Shown piece by piece: positions 37,501 to 44,477 of a DNA stretch of 64,000 nucleotides. The notes below the pieces were generated by a model. The model had not been told where the DNA came from. It made no database searches and was given only the letters and a program-made list of their open reading frames with translations. Numbering within the stretch: the first letter of the stretch is position 1; every line of letters begins with the position of its first letter. Position numbers and translations under genes: made by a program. Source of the stretch: Euryarchaeota archaeon (GTDB taxonomy: Archaea; Thermoplasmatota; SW-10-69-26; JACQPN01); contig JACQPN010000025.1 in assembly GCA_016207515.1 (NCBI GenBank), forward strand, positions 1 to 64,000. Reading direction: 5' to 3'.

Positions 37501-40258
37501 CGATCGGCTCGAGACCCGTGGTGGCGGCGCTGAACGAAGCGACTTCTGCCTCCATCGGTTGCACGTTGCCGCTGGTCCCGACGCCACCCGCCTCCGCTCG
37601 CGTGTTCGTCCTGAATCCTTCGTCATCGCCGGCGAAGTCGAGGACGACCCCAAGCGTCGGGTACCCGCGCCCGATCGTCGATATCCCGTCGCTCCAGAGG
37701 TACTTGTCGTCCCCCTCCTTCTCCAGTATCGCCGCGGTCCCGAAGATGCCGACCCCTATGCCGAACTCGCCAGAGTAGTACGTGTCGTTCCCACCCGCAT
37801 CGTAGATGAGCGACGTGCCGCCGATGCGGGCGATGGACGTCCCGTTCTTCGGCGAGTAGTAATCGTCGTCTCCCGCGAGGTCGGCGATGATGCCGACGCC
37901 GATGTAGGAAGCGGCGGTCGAGTTCTGGAGGCCCGAGTACGAATCGTTGCCCGCGGCGTCGTAGAGGACACCGATGCCCGCGATCCCGGACCCGACGGTG
38001 TAGTTGCCCCCGGTCTCGTTGCGGTAGTTGTCGTTTCCGCCGAGATCGACGGCGAGGGCCGCCGTCGGCTGCACCTGCACGTATAATTCCGCCTGAGAGC
38101 CGGGCCGCGGCGGTCCGGCGCCGGGCATCTGGCGGTCATCGGGGCCGCGGCAGTACCCGATGTTGCCGTTGTTCAAGAGGATGTAGGTGTTGAAATCGTA
38201 GAGGTAACACAACGGGTTGTTCCCGAAGAGTCCGGGGAGGGGCCCGCCGCGGACCGTGTTGCTCCGGTTCCCATGCGCCGATTCGACGTAGTAACTCGAC
38301 GTCATGTTCATGAGGAAAAGGACTTCGTTGTCCCCCGTCCCACCGATGTTGTTCACATAAGTGTCGTTCCCGCCCATGTCGAGGGTGAGGAAGTTGTACC
38401 CACCGGGGTTCACGGTGATGTTCGGGGGGTATGTCATGTTCTGGGTGACGAGCATCGTCCACGATCCGCCCGGGAGAAGTGCCGGGGGAGCGCTGAACGC
38501 GTCTATCCTGTTGACGGCGTCACGTAGCGACAGGGGCCCGATGCTGCCGTTGTATGCACCCAACGCGTCGTCGCGCCGGCCTAGCGGGACGAGGTAGTAG
38601 TTCACCTTCGCGTAGCGTTTGTCGAAACGGGTCTCGTTCTCGCCGCCCACGATGAAGAAGCCGTACGGGTCGTGGAAAATCACGTTGTTGGCGGGATCCA
38701 CGACGCCTTGGCTGTTGAAATCAATCTCGTTTTCCTGGGGCGCGCCGTCGTTGTTCTCGTCGTCGTAAATGATGACCGCGAGCGTTTCGAGATCGACCTT
38801 GGAGGCGACGCTCGGCGACGTGAACTCGCGCTCGTAGACACCGTCACCGTTCGTGTCGATGCCGACCGTGCGCGTCCCGTTCGCGTTGCCGCGGTTCTGG
38901 ATGAAGACGGTCGTGCACGGCACGCGTACGCGCGTGTTGTTCGCATCGTCCGGGTCTCCCGGGTTCGGCTGGTTCGGGGTCGTCCCGCCGGGGCAGACCG
39001 CGCCCGTCGGGTCGCCCGGGGGCGATGGCGGGCCGGAGGGGACACCGTCGGGATCGTCGACCCCTGGGACGATGTGGTTGTTAGTCGAGTATTCGGAGGC
39101 TCCAAGAAGCGTCGAGGCGGCCCGGGTGAGTGCTTCCAGGTCGACTCTTGAGACCAGGTCGGCAACACGCTGTATCGTGCGCGATTGATCTTCGGTCAAT
39201 AGCTCCTTGGAGCCGCTTGCCGCCTCGACTTGAGGCGACACGCTCTTCAGCCAGGAGATGTCGTCCGGGGTCAATCGGGCGAACGCCTGGCGTTCGAGTT
39301 GCAATGCGTCGGTCAACGCGTTGATATTGACGCTCACCAGGTCCGCGGTCTTTTGCGGCACGGCCTGGTCGGCGATGAGGAGGGCGAGCCCGTCGTCGGG
39401 GTTCGCCGGGATGTACGCGGCCTTGTAGAAGTCAGCAATGGCCTTCGAGACGGGAGTGATGCGGGGTACGAAGGAGTAGGATGGGACGTTGCGGCCGCTC
39501 GAAGCGATGGTGAAGGCGTAGGCTTCGAGAGCACTCGTGGGCGAGTCCGTGATCGCCATTTCAAGCGGGTAGCTTGACGCCTGCACGGCGCGACGCGTCG
39601 TCGGATTCGAGGTGAGCAAAGCGCTCCACCCCTTGAGCGTCGGGGTCGCGGCCTCGACGGCGGAGTCCATGAGAAGTGCGGCCTCGTACGAGCGGGCGAG
39701 GTCCAAGCGCTTGAGAAGCGCCGAAGCCGCTGCATCGTCGAGTCCACCGTTTGCGAGGGAAACGAGTTGGTCGCCGGTGGCACCGCCCATCGCTTCCGTC
39801 TGCATCTTCGCCGCCTTCGAGGCGGAGACGACGATGAGCGCGAGTGCGCGTTGGAGGTTCGGGGGGAGTTCGGCGGCTTTGAGGAGTTCGGCGTCCGTCG
39901 GAGCGCTCCGACCGGTGGCCGACGAGAGGGCGAGGAGCGCCGGGACGAGTGGAAGGTCGCCGGAGACGTCCGGTAGAACTGGGTCGCGTGCGTCGAGGCC
40001 GCGAGCTATCGCGAGGCTCGTGAGGACGTTGCCGAGGCGCCAATCGTAATTGGCGAGTTTTGCAGCGCGTTGCGCGAGGACGTATGGGTCTTGCGAGGGC
40101 GCGATCTCGGTGAGGCGGATCGGTTCCGAAAGGGGAGTCTCGATGGCGGAGGCGGAGCCGAGTGGGCTGGAGAAGTCGAGGACAAGGATGGGCTGCATGA
40201 GAAGCAGCGCCACGATAAGTGTGGCAAGTACCTTTTTGACCCCGAGACGAAGCCTCAT
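31556..40258 (-). CDS. 2900-aa giant surface protein with GGNDTY repeats, Fn3 domains and PGF-CTERM tail
   Basis: First gene of the large operon. A signal peptide (about 1-39) precedes an alpha-helical region (about 40-400) and a Pro/Gly-rich linker. Residues about 620-1210 hold roughly 13 repeats of the form G-G-N-D-T-Y or G-D-D-x-Y, spaced by G-I-G-x-L-x-D. They recall RTX or calcium-binding beta-roll repeats. A large beta-sandwich region follows (about 1480-2830) with Fn3-like domains near 2170-2260 and 2650-2740. The C-terminus is P-G-F-E-T-V, a membrane helix and R-R-R, a clear PGF-CTERM signal for archaeosortase-mediated anchoring. A TATA box 25-35 bp upstream supports the ATG at 40258. 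The stop overlaps the next gene's GTG. Role: calcium-stabilised surface or adhesive protein, inferred. Confidence 0.88.
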   Translation of the reverse strand: MRLRLGVKKVLATLIVALLLMQPILVLDFSSPLGSASAIETPLSEPIRLTEIAPSQDPYVLAQRAAKLANYDWRLGNVLTSLAIARGLDARDPVLPDVSGDLPLVPALLALSSATGRSAPTDAELLKAAELPPNLQRALALIVVSASKAAKMQTEAMGGATGDQLVSLANGGLDDAAASALLKRLDLARSYEAALLMDSAVEAATPTLKGWSALLTSNPTTRRAVQASSYPLEMAITDSPTSALEAYAFTIASSGRNVPSYSFVPRITPVSKAIADFYKAAYIPANPDDGLALLIADQAVPQKTADLVSVNINALTDALQLERQAFARLTPDDISWLKSVSPQVEAASGSKELLTEDQSRTIQRVADLVSRVDLEALTRAASTLLGASEYSTNNHIVPGVDDPDGVPSGPPSPPGDPTGAVCPGGTTPNQPNPGDPDDANNTRVRVPCTTVFIQNRGNANGTRTVGIDTNGDGVYEREFTSPSVASKVDLETLAVIIYDDENNDGAPQENEIDFNSQGVVDPANNVIFHDPYGFFIVGGENETRFDKRYAKVNYYLVPLGRRDDALGAYNGSIGPLSLRDAVNRIDAFSAPPALLPGGSWTMLVTQNMTYPPNITVNPGGYNFLTLDMGGNDTYVNNIGGTGDNEVLFLMNMTSSYYVESAHGNRSNTVRGGPLPGLFGNNPLCYLYDFNTYILLNNGNIGYCRGPDDRQMPGAGPPRPGSQAELYVQVQPTAALAVDLGGNDNYRNETGGNYTVGSGIAGIGVLYDAAGNDSYSGLQNSTAASYIGVGIIADLAGDDDYYSPKNGTSIARIGGTSLIYDAGGNDTYYSGEFGIGVGIFGTAAILEKEGDDKYLWSDGISTIGRGYPTLGVVLDFAGDDEGFRTNTRAEAGGVGTSGNVQPMEAEVASFSAATTGLEPIEFYEAANRSRAGGIALDMDLERDDSTSLDGAHVQRKSTETVDFKPRLSTPSFYNISFALYVDTPGLFQLSTEADSVLPGSYVLQVDLGGSDTYLGRVGTAIIELNATTNTTRYDEVGTVTGGSEHFFVNSTNSFFTPVALAIDVSGSDTYGLSATSGIIGNLGFGLGGIGMLFDLSASDSDFGRDTYNVRGYGEGAGTVFGIGVLVDERGDDIYTSRNVSRFILHEANQNASRAQGFGDWGGVGLLMDRSGSDTYEALQLSQGAVHATLTVEGGVLYDGGGEDTYRALARSQGFFNSTTIGTQNNRSSPYRFGQDYRNGRGLNDQIGSQLNGTQNSQAVPEFGAGLFIDDGYAQDNYNSTLAAFDHRNDWQWKADGGDGRCQCADGKGVDMEYDLGRGIDNPDHYANWLLVQADGETAIRHARAVLLSPSVRIIEPTGSEPFSVSDTVNVRAKANFGLHSILVNSDALAQMALERTAQCLNGNRHDIAFPTEPYDAHRVRALFDDLTSRGGVLMNNIGSVGNSNVPVGGDDVAAIGDPAINTAVGLVNCRGFGMSLAPLPGPQDLYNAVVPMGPSVAPGGGELVLDTLNIVLEAIATEIPDDDAKAKFLVVKNGINHALGAIDDCRIQYVRDAKDCALGEASKSIRENTTYAITLLESTSMSDFIPGTSGQGLLAASEGTGRVDRVDFFVEGVPVAANLRVGPVGSSGIYGFEWRTLRLASSVIKVSWTTELASDSTVHYVTDDGTVASVHDAALTTEHELEFIAVGDESYTFWANSTIGSSAYARTNLSTFAYPKITAGGDNHTSIGLRINDFAVSLDREVGAPLYPDSLCDNFGCFTYNVTALAYLKGFTGDRATGDSYGLYPGESIVKASVNNLPRITEFEVTDLNPGSTTFYFNATTSEPAEYEVRLSGDDLDIVLAEFQEEGSPVRVTTRYFDVYRFMEDGFDDFSVQWDGRLTDGTFLPEGEYVLTVALKDRPVDGARRLNDPAATTLLRADKTAPMVSVLTVPCHTYLGVCYANGTSAPAGTITMKLSGDLAPFVAGASPIKTTRVYVKEMDVDAGSTSTCNDLHLEYANQAASVNWCKAGDTEAYSDTFVYEGISEGLHRYSFIAFGIDQAGNVESGLATFLAAPDPFGLANTEATTTLDTTVPPLQTLSSPVSTGTTATSVTWELDDRHADTVGARLYYGIQKSGATSFSIREYRTFTSSVDSTLFDALEAGESVGDGDVAVFQMRAEDRAGNLGPAKVSQTAFDFRAPTVIGGEAPAELTHQSVIIKWATSEPSTSKVEFAPLGGETLVPVEAETDEDGTIHSVTLTSLSAGATYVYRIVATDVVGNSNTTALREFATNPVISARILSPEAGAILEGDSTVLYVLDQIVEDNFVTYEVRLSVDGGLTFPHALRPRFNAYDFPPVERAANFDSARFPDTPRAVARLIVNNSLNGAKPLIIDSPVFTIDNSPPTTTLNVSGSQDLSSWRNSTVTVSFETKDAGSGVEATLYSLDNVTFKSYDGPFAFTREGESPIFFKSIDVAGHSEAATVGSIRIDRTPPTLKAVLNAGDTHTGTSSVKLFLSASDSLSGVSSARVFNQGGVELPVDNPDIADGITLNWPLPKGDGSKVVFFRVGDNAGNSITTKDAIIVDTTPPEVTDFIVEKREFTSVVVVVRTNEYSTAAVGFAETGGSDFLGEVKDNILSRSHRITLASLRPGTDYSLRLVVADQVGNVGAGAGGASTVEDKSPPGVPGELRASDLRNGLVRLNWRAATDDVGVSHYLVQRSEDNRNFVTVAFAEGLNFVDDSAVPAVPYYYRIVAQDRAGNIGSASRSAVVKATTAPTLSAGMVSPESGDGATSFTFSVVYRDLDNDPPAFIRVIVDGKPYDMRKAEQSVEFRSGVKYSLATHLDETRLSTGTHSFHFASGDGLSRLRYPAFHDSSGPAVVGSVSSSISTDSITLPGLKVNNVPGFETVAFAVALVAAAVFSRRRVP

Positions 40259-40598
40259 CCTGTCGCACTCACACCTGGACCCGGCTTAAATACCGGAAGC
40301 CGCCCTGACCAAGGGCAGGTAGGGTAAGAGTCCGACTCAATGGTATTAAGCGTTGCGTCGCACCTGTTGACCGGAGTTCCGCAAATACAGGCTTTCTTTC
40401 TGCAAGATTAGGCCTCTTCCATCGGCCAGATTTTCGTCAGAGTCTATCAATTTCGTCAACTTGACGGTCGATGGGTGGGCCAATTTGCGTACGCACGGCT
40501 GCACCCGGCAGACCTTTGGCGACCTACGTGGGCTTGAAGCATGCGACGCCACGCACCGCGGAGGGCCGTGGAAACGCCGCCAATCGCCCGAATTCCGC
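40259..40598. other. Intergenic region upstream of the large operon
   Basis: No gene is supported in these 340 bp. The region is less GC-rich than its surroundings in the middle. Besides the promoter at 40284-40293 it holds a perfect 13-bp dyad, CGTCAA-C-TTGACG, at 40454-40466, a possible operator. An inverted repeat (40578-40584 with 40601-40607) straddles the stop of the propeller gene and might help end its transcript, though no T-tract follows. Confidence 0.4.
40284..40293 (-). promoter_or_regulatory. Promoter (TATA box) of the 35-kb operon
   Basis: GGTATTTAAG on the minus strand lies 26-35 bp before the ATG at 40258, predicting a nearly leaderless transcript. No other convincing promoter is seen at the later gene junctions, which overlap or nearly touch. 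Confidence 0.6.
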
Positions 40599-42842
40599 CT
40601 ATTGGCGACGCGGGCGCCGGATGACCATGCCGGCCATCACGGCCGCGACCGCCGCGAGCACCGTTTCGAACCCCGGAGTAGGTGAATTCTCCGAGGCCGA
40701 CTTTTGGACGGTGAACGTCCACGCGTGGGTCAGTTCGTTCCCTGCGAGGTCCTTCGCCGTCACGATGACTGCGTGGAGGCCGTCGGATAGTGCCGACGGG
40801 GGTTGGTAAGTCACCTCGGTCCCGGTTATCTTCGCCCCGTTGGTGACGTCACGCCCGTCGAGCGCGATCTTCACGTCGGCCGTCGATATACCTACGTCGT
40901 CCGAGTAGCGGGCCGTGATCTGAGGCCGACCCGTGGTCACCGTGGACTTGTCCTTGGGATCTACGCTGTTGAGGACGGGTCTCACCTCGTCCGGGAGGAT
41001 CTCAAGACCGGTGCAGCGACGGACGTCGTCGGGGAACTTGTCCGAGTCGTTGGCGCACCCGTCGCCGTCGCGATCCATCGGGTTCGACTTCGCATCGCGC
41101 GGGTCGGACCCCGCGGCGATCTCTTCCGAGTCCTTGACGCCGTCATCGTCGAGATCGTGGTAGGCCGTGACCGCGACGACGTTGCTGTACTCGCCTATGA
41201 CGCTTCCCGGTGTCACGCCGCGCACCCGGTAGTAGAACGTCCCGTCCGCCCGTTTGGTGAAGACGTGGTGGGCCGAGAAGTCGAAGTAGAGGAACCTCTG
41301 GTCGCCCGGGAAGTCCTCCGAATCCGACTCCTCCACCATCCAGCGCGAGAAGTCGCCGCCCGTGGTCCAGTGAAGCGTGATGTTCCCCGTGAGGCTACGA
41401 TCCGTCGAGGCGTTGAGAACAGGCGTATGCACCGTCGCGGAATTGCTCACGTAGATCTGCACGATGACGGGTCGGGAGTGGAGACTGCCATCGAAACTCC
41501 GGAACGTGACGTTGTAGATGCCGTCCTTGAACGTCGTGGAATTGAACTCGTACGACCAATTGACGCTTCCCGGGACCGTCGGTACCACCGTCGCATTCAC
41601 CCACGTCGAATTGTCGAACGATATCTCGATGGCCTCTACGGGGCTCCCGGTCTTTCCCGGCGAGGCCGAACCGTTGAAGAACAAAGTGCCCTTCGCGAGC
41701 GAGAAATTCGTAGGCCGGAGCACTTGCAGGTTCGGCCGTTGGAGCATCTCGACCGTGATGATGTAGCCGCCGCGCGCCCCCGTCAACGCGAACGTGCCGT
41801 TCGGCGCCCACGCCGCGTCCCACACGTCGATGACGCCCGTGAGGAGGCTGTTGTTCGCAAGTGTCGTCACGTTGTTCACGAAGACGATCTGGCGCAGCGC
41901 CGCGCCAGTGACGAGTGCTTCCGTGCCGTTTGTTCCGGGCCGGAACCTCCACGCGGTCCATCGCCCTTCGCCCTTCTCCATCTGGATGTAGCCGGCGCGC
42001 GCCACGTCGGGGAAGTACTTGAGTATCGTGCCGCCGATCGTGTCCTTTCCCACTATCAAGGCGTAGCTCCCGTCGGGAGCGAACGTGATGTCCTGCACCT
42101 CGTGCTTCTCGCCGCCGAGTCGTTCGGGGTCGTACTTCCCGTAGATGAGGCCGGTGAACTGGAGCTGCGGATCCGGGACGTCCGTGTACTTCACGAGCCA
42201 ACCGAAGAAAGTGTCCCCGGCGTAGCGGATGTTCTCGGTGGCCGTGTACGTGTGCGCCATGTCGATGAGCGCGTAGGAGCCGTCCGGCGCCCAGGAGACG
42301 ACGTTGCTGAAGTTCCCCGTCGACGAGAAAAGGAGCGTGAAGTCGTTGCCGTCGTACTTTAGAAGCGCGTTTCCGGTGAGGAGTGCGTAGGAGCCGTCGG
42401 GCTTGAAAGAGACGTGCCTCCCCGAGTAGGTCTCGGTGCCGAGGGCCCCCGTGGACCAGACGTTGCGGACGGCGCCGTTCTCGTACCTGTAGACGAGGTT
42501 CTTCTCGCCGACGATGAGCGCGTAGGAGCCGTCTGGGGCCCACTCGACGTCGATCAACGCCGGCCCCTCCTCGTTCAGGACGTAGTCGATGCCTGAATCC
42601 GTGTAACGCACGATGACGGAGCGCGACGCCGCGGTCTGGACGCCCTGGAGTTGGCCGCCGACGAGAAGCGCCTCGGACCCGTCGGGCCTGTAGGAAATCG
42701 CGTTGATGGTGGCGTTCACATCCGGCGGGATGGCGAACAGTCGCGCCGCGCCGACGCCGTCGTAACTGTCATGGGCCGTGGCCTCGGGAAGGACGGCGAC
42801 GGCCACGGCGGATAGGACCAATAGGGCCAGCAAGAAACGCAT
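40599..42842 (-). CDS. Secreted seven-repeat beta-propeller protein with PGF-CTERM tail
   Basis: A 747-aa exported protein. The signal peptide is at about 1-23. Seven repeats of the form [WY/F]-x-P-[DN]-G-[ST]-x-A-L lie between about residues 45 and 365, matching a seven-bladed propeller. A beta-sandwich region follows (about 375-560), then a TSP3-like calcium segment (D-L-D-D-D-G-V-K-D near 580, D-R-D-G-D-G-C-A-N-D near 605). A cadherin/Ig-like domain covers about 630-715. The tail P-G-F-E-T-V, hydrophobic helix and R-R-P-R-R is a PGF-CTERM signal; its P-G-F-E-T-V is identical to that of the 2900-aa protein. It is probably lipid-anchored by archaeosortase. A TATA box about 28 bp upstream supports the start and shows it is transcribed apart from the large operon. 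Confidence 0.87.
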   Translation of the reverse strand: MRFLLALLVLSAVAVAVLPEATAHDSYDGVGAARLFAIPPDVNATINAISYRPDGSEALLVGGQLQGVQTAASRSVIVRYTDSGIDYVLNEEGPALIDVEWAPDGSYALIVGEKNLVYRYENGAVRNVWSTGALGTETYSGRHVSFKPDGSYALLTGNALLKYDGNDFTLLFSSTGNFSNVVSWAPDGSYALIDMAHTYTATENIRYAGDTFFGWLVKYTDVPDPQLQFTGLIYGKYDPERLGGEKHEVQDITFAPDGSYALIVGKDTIGGTILKYFPDVARAGYIQMEKGEGRWTAWRFRPGTNGTEALVTGAALRQIVFVNNVTTLANNSLLTGVIDVWDAAWAPNGTFALTGARGGYIITVEMLQRPNLQVLRPTNFSLAKGTLFFNGSASPGKTGSPVEAIEISFDNSTWVNATVVPTVPGSVNWSYEFNSTTFKDGIYNVTFRSFDGSLHSRPVIVQIYVSNSATVHTPVLNASTDRSLTGNITLHWTTGGDFSRWMVEESDSEDFPGDQRFLYFDFSAHHVFTKRADGTFYYRVRGVTPGSVIGEYSNVVAVTAYHDLDDDGVKDSEEIAAGSDPRDAKSNPMDRDGDGCANDSDKFPDDVRRCTGLEILPDEVRPVLNSVDPKDKSTVTTGRPQITARYSDDVGISTADVKIALDGRDVTNGAKITGTEVTYQPPSALSDGLHAVIVTAKDLAGNELTHAWTFTVQKSASENSPTPGFETVLAAVAAVMAGMVIRRPRRQ

Positions 42843-42864
42843 GGTTCCGCCTTATCCCGAGCCG

Positions 42865-42874
42865 GGTTTTAATG
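42865..42874 (-). promoter_or_regulatory. TATA box of the propeller gene
   Basis: CATTAAAACC on the minus strand lies 23-32 bp upstream of the ATG at 42842. The spacing fits a leaderless archaeal mRNA. Confidence 0.55.
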
Positions 42875-43174
42875 GTTGCGACAAGAGGCCTCCTGGGCGC
42901 CGACGGACTGCCGGGACACATGGAGCGACGTAAGGCCGTCGCCGGCGCGTTCTCCGCTGCCGCGCTCCGCCCAAGCGACACGGGGCCTCGAAGGGACGCG
43001 ACCGCGGCCTACACGGTTATGGTCTCACGAGGGGCGCGACGACTTGCGACCACGTTTCGCCGGACGTATCGTCCCCGACGGCGAGATCTCGATTCCCTTG
43101 GGTCCGTCGGGTAAAAGATGGACCGGTCGAAACGAGACCGACTGATCAAAACGGGAACGACCGCCTTGTGGAAC

Positions 43175-43184
43175 GGTTAAATAT
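43175..43184 (+). promoter_or_regulatory. TATA box of the 394-aa secreted-protein gene
   Basis: GGTTAAATAT ends 24 bp before the ATG at 43209, again the spacing of a leaderless transcript. Confidence 0.6.
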
Positions 43185-43208
43185 GGCGGACCCAATCGCG
43201 CGTCCACA

Positions 43209-44393
43209 ATGAGACCGTTGGCGATCCTCGTAGCGCTCCTCATGGTGTTCCCGACTTTCCAAGGCGAGGCCGAAGCCAAGGTCGAAACGACCTCCTACCT
43301 CGGCCTCGTCGAGAAATGGACGCTCGACGCGCGCTCCACGCTCAACGCCACGCGAGGAGAGATCCCCGCCTCGCTTTCCGCCCGCGTCACGACGATCCTC
43401 GACGACACCCGGACGGGGGCGGCGGAAGGGCGCTTGATAGGCGCCGTCGCATCCATCCCGGAGGCGTACTTCCTCATCGACGACGCGAGGCTCGAGCGCG
43501 CGGCCGCGAACGGCTCCGAGTACAGGAAGATGCTCCTCGCGTTTGCCGACTCCGAGCGGGCCGTGTACGAGTCGCGAGAGACCACCGTATCCTCGCGCGT
43601 TCTCGATCTCTGGCGGACGGTGCGCACGACGCCGGGCCTTGAGGCCGCCACCTACGCCGCGTGGCTCAACGCCGGGGCCCTCGACAGGGCCGGGGCGTTC
43701 GAGAAGGCGCGCGAGACGATCGCGAACGCACAGGGACTTCCAGTCCAGACCGACGTCGACGCATTGCTCTCCGCGAGCCACGGGGCGGCGCTCACCGCCG
43801 CGTTCGCGGCCGACGCCCTGGACTCGGCCGTCTCCGCCGATTCGAGCGGGGCCTCACTGGAGACGACGGCGAAGGCGAAGTTCGAGAAAGCGATCGGTGC
43901 TGCCATCGGGAACGCGTCGATCAGCGGCCCCAACGGCGGCCGCTACGTCGGGAAGGCGTACACCTCCTTCGGCGACGGCGACACGCTGACGGCCCTCGCG
44001 TGGTACATGATCTATTACCGGACGAACGAGAACGACGGGATCCAGTTCCAACTGCGAAACGGTTTCCGGGACGCGGAGTCGACGAAGACCGAACTGGCGA
44101 ACCTCGTGGCGGAGGAGAAGGGCCTTCAAGCGGCACGCGACGCCGGCGTCTCCGGTGTGTTCCAGACGGATGCGTTGGCGACCGCAAAGTACTGGCTCGC
44201 GGTCGAAAGGCCCCCGAACCTGGCGCTCGTGGACTCGCTCGCGGGGGTACGCACCAGTTCGCGGCTTTCCGATCTCTATGTCACGGCGTCGCCGCAATCG
44301 TTTCTCAACGCCGTAAGCCCCGAGAGCGCGACGATCGTTGTCGCCCTCGCGGTGGTTGCGACCGCAGGCGTGGTCCTACTTCGAAAGCCGTGA
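43209..44393 (+). CDS. Unknown secreted, C-terminally membrane-anchored helical protein
   Basis: An unrecognised 394-aa exported protein. The signal peptide (about 1-23, ending A-E-A) and a C-terminal membrane helix (about 372-391) with a short R-K-P tail place it outside the cell. There is no P-G-F motif, so archaeosortase processing is not indicated. The body is predicted helical and Ala-rich with few Cys. It contains W-Y-M-I-Y-Y-R-T-N-E near residue 260 and a second long helical part, and may be a helical bundle or TPR-like fold. The TATA box 25-34 bp upstream supports the start. It is the only plus-strand gene among the secreted-protein genes and converges with array copy A, 84 bp away. 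Confidence 0.75.
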   Translation: MRPLAILVALLMVFPTFQGEAEAKVETTSYLGLVEKWTLDARSTLNATRGEIPASLSARVTTILDDTRTGAAEGRLIGAVASIPEAYFLIDDARLERAAANGSEYRKMLLAFADSERAVYESRETTVSSRVLDLWRTVRTTPGLEAATYAAWLNAGALDRAGAFEKARETIANAQGLPVQTDVDALLSASHGAALTAAFAADALDSAVSADSSGASLETTAKAKFEKAIGAAIGNASISGPNGGRYVGKAYTSFGDGDTLTALAWYMIYYRTNENDGIQFQLRNGFRDAESTKTELANLVAEEKGLQAARDAGVSGVFQTDALATAKYWLAVERPPNLALVDSLAGVRTSSRLSDLYVTASPQSFLNAVSPESATIVVALAVVATAGVVLLRKP

Positions 44394-44477
44394 ACCCAGG
44401 ATCCGTGTTTGACCGTGGGAAGGACCGGTCAGGAGCAGACGCCGGGAAGGGCATCGGGGCCGTCGGCAGGAAGCGCG

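Larger units (their letters stand above)
42843..43208. other. Divergent intergenic region with two promoters and a nested palindrome
   Basis: No gene is supported in these 366 bp between two divergent secreted-protein genes. It holds the promoter of the propeller gene (42865-42874, minus) and of the 394-aa gene (43175-43184, plus). A stem of 7-bp arms, CCGACGG/CCGTCGG (43075-43081 and 43104-43110), encloses the perfect palindrome CGAGATCTCG (43082-43091). Its function is unknown. Confidence 0.4.

Noticed and set aside
36600-38400. DNA repeat element
   Set aside because: The periodicity comes from GGNDTY protein repeats inside an open frame.
40803-42362. Plus-strand open frame (519 codons) opposite the propeller gene
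   Set aside because: The Arg-rich product lacks domains; the minus-strand product has seven regular repeats and a sorting tail.
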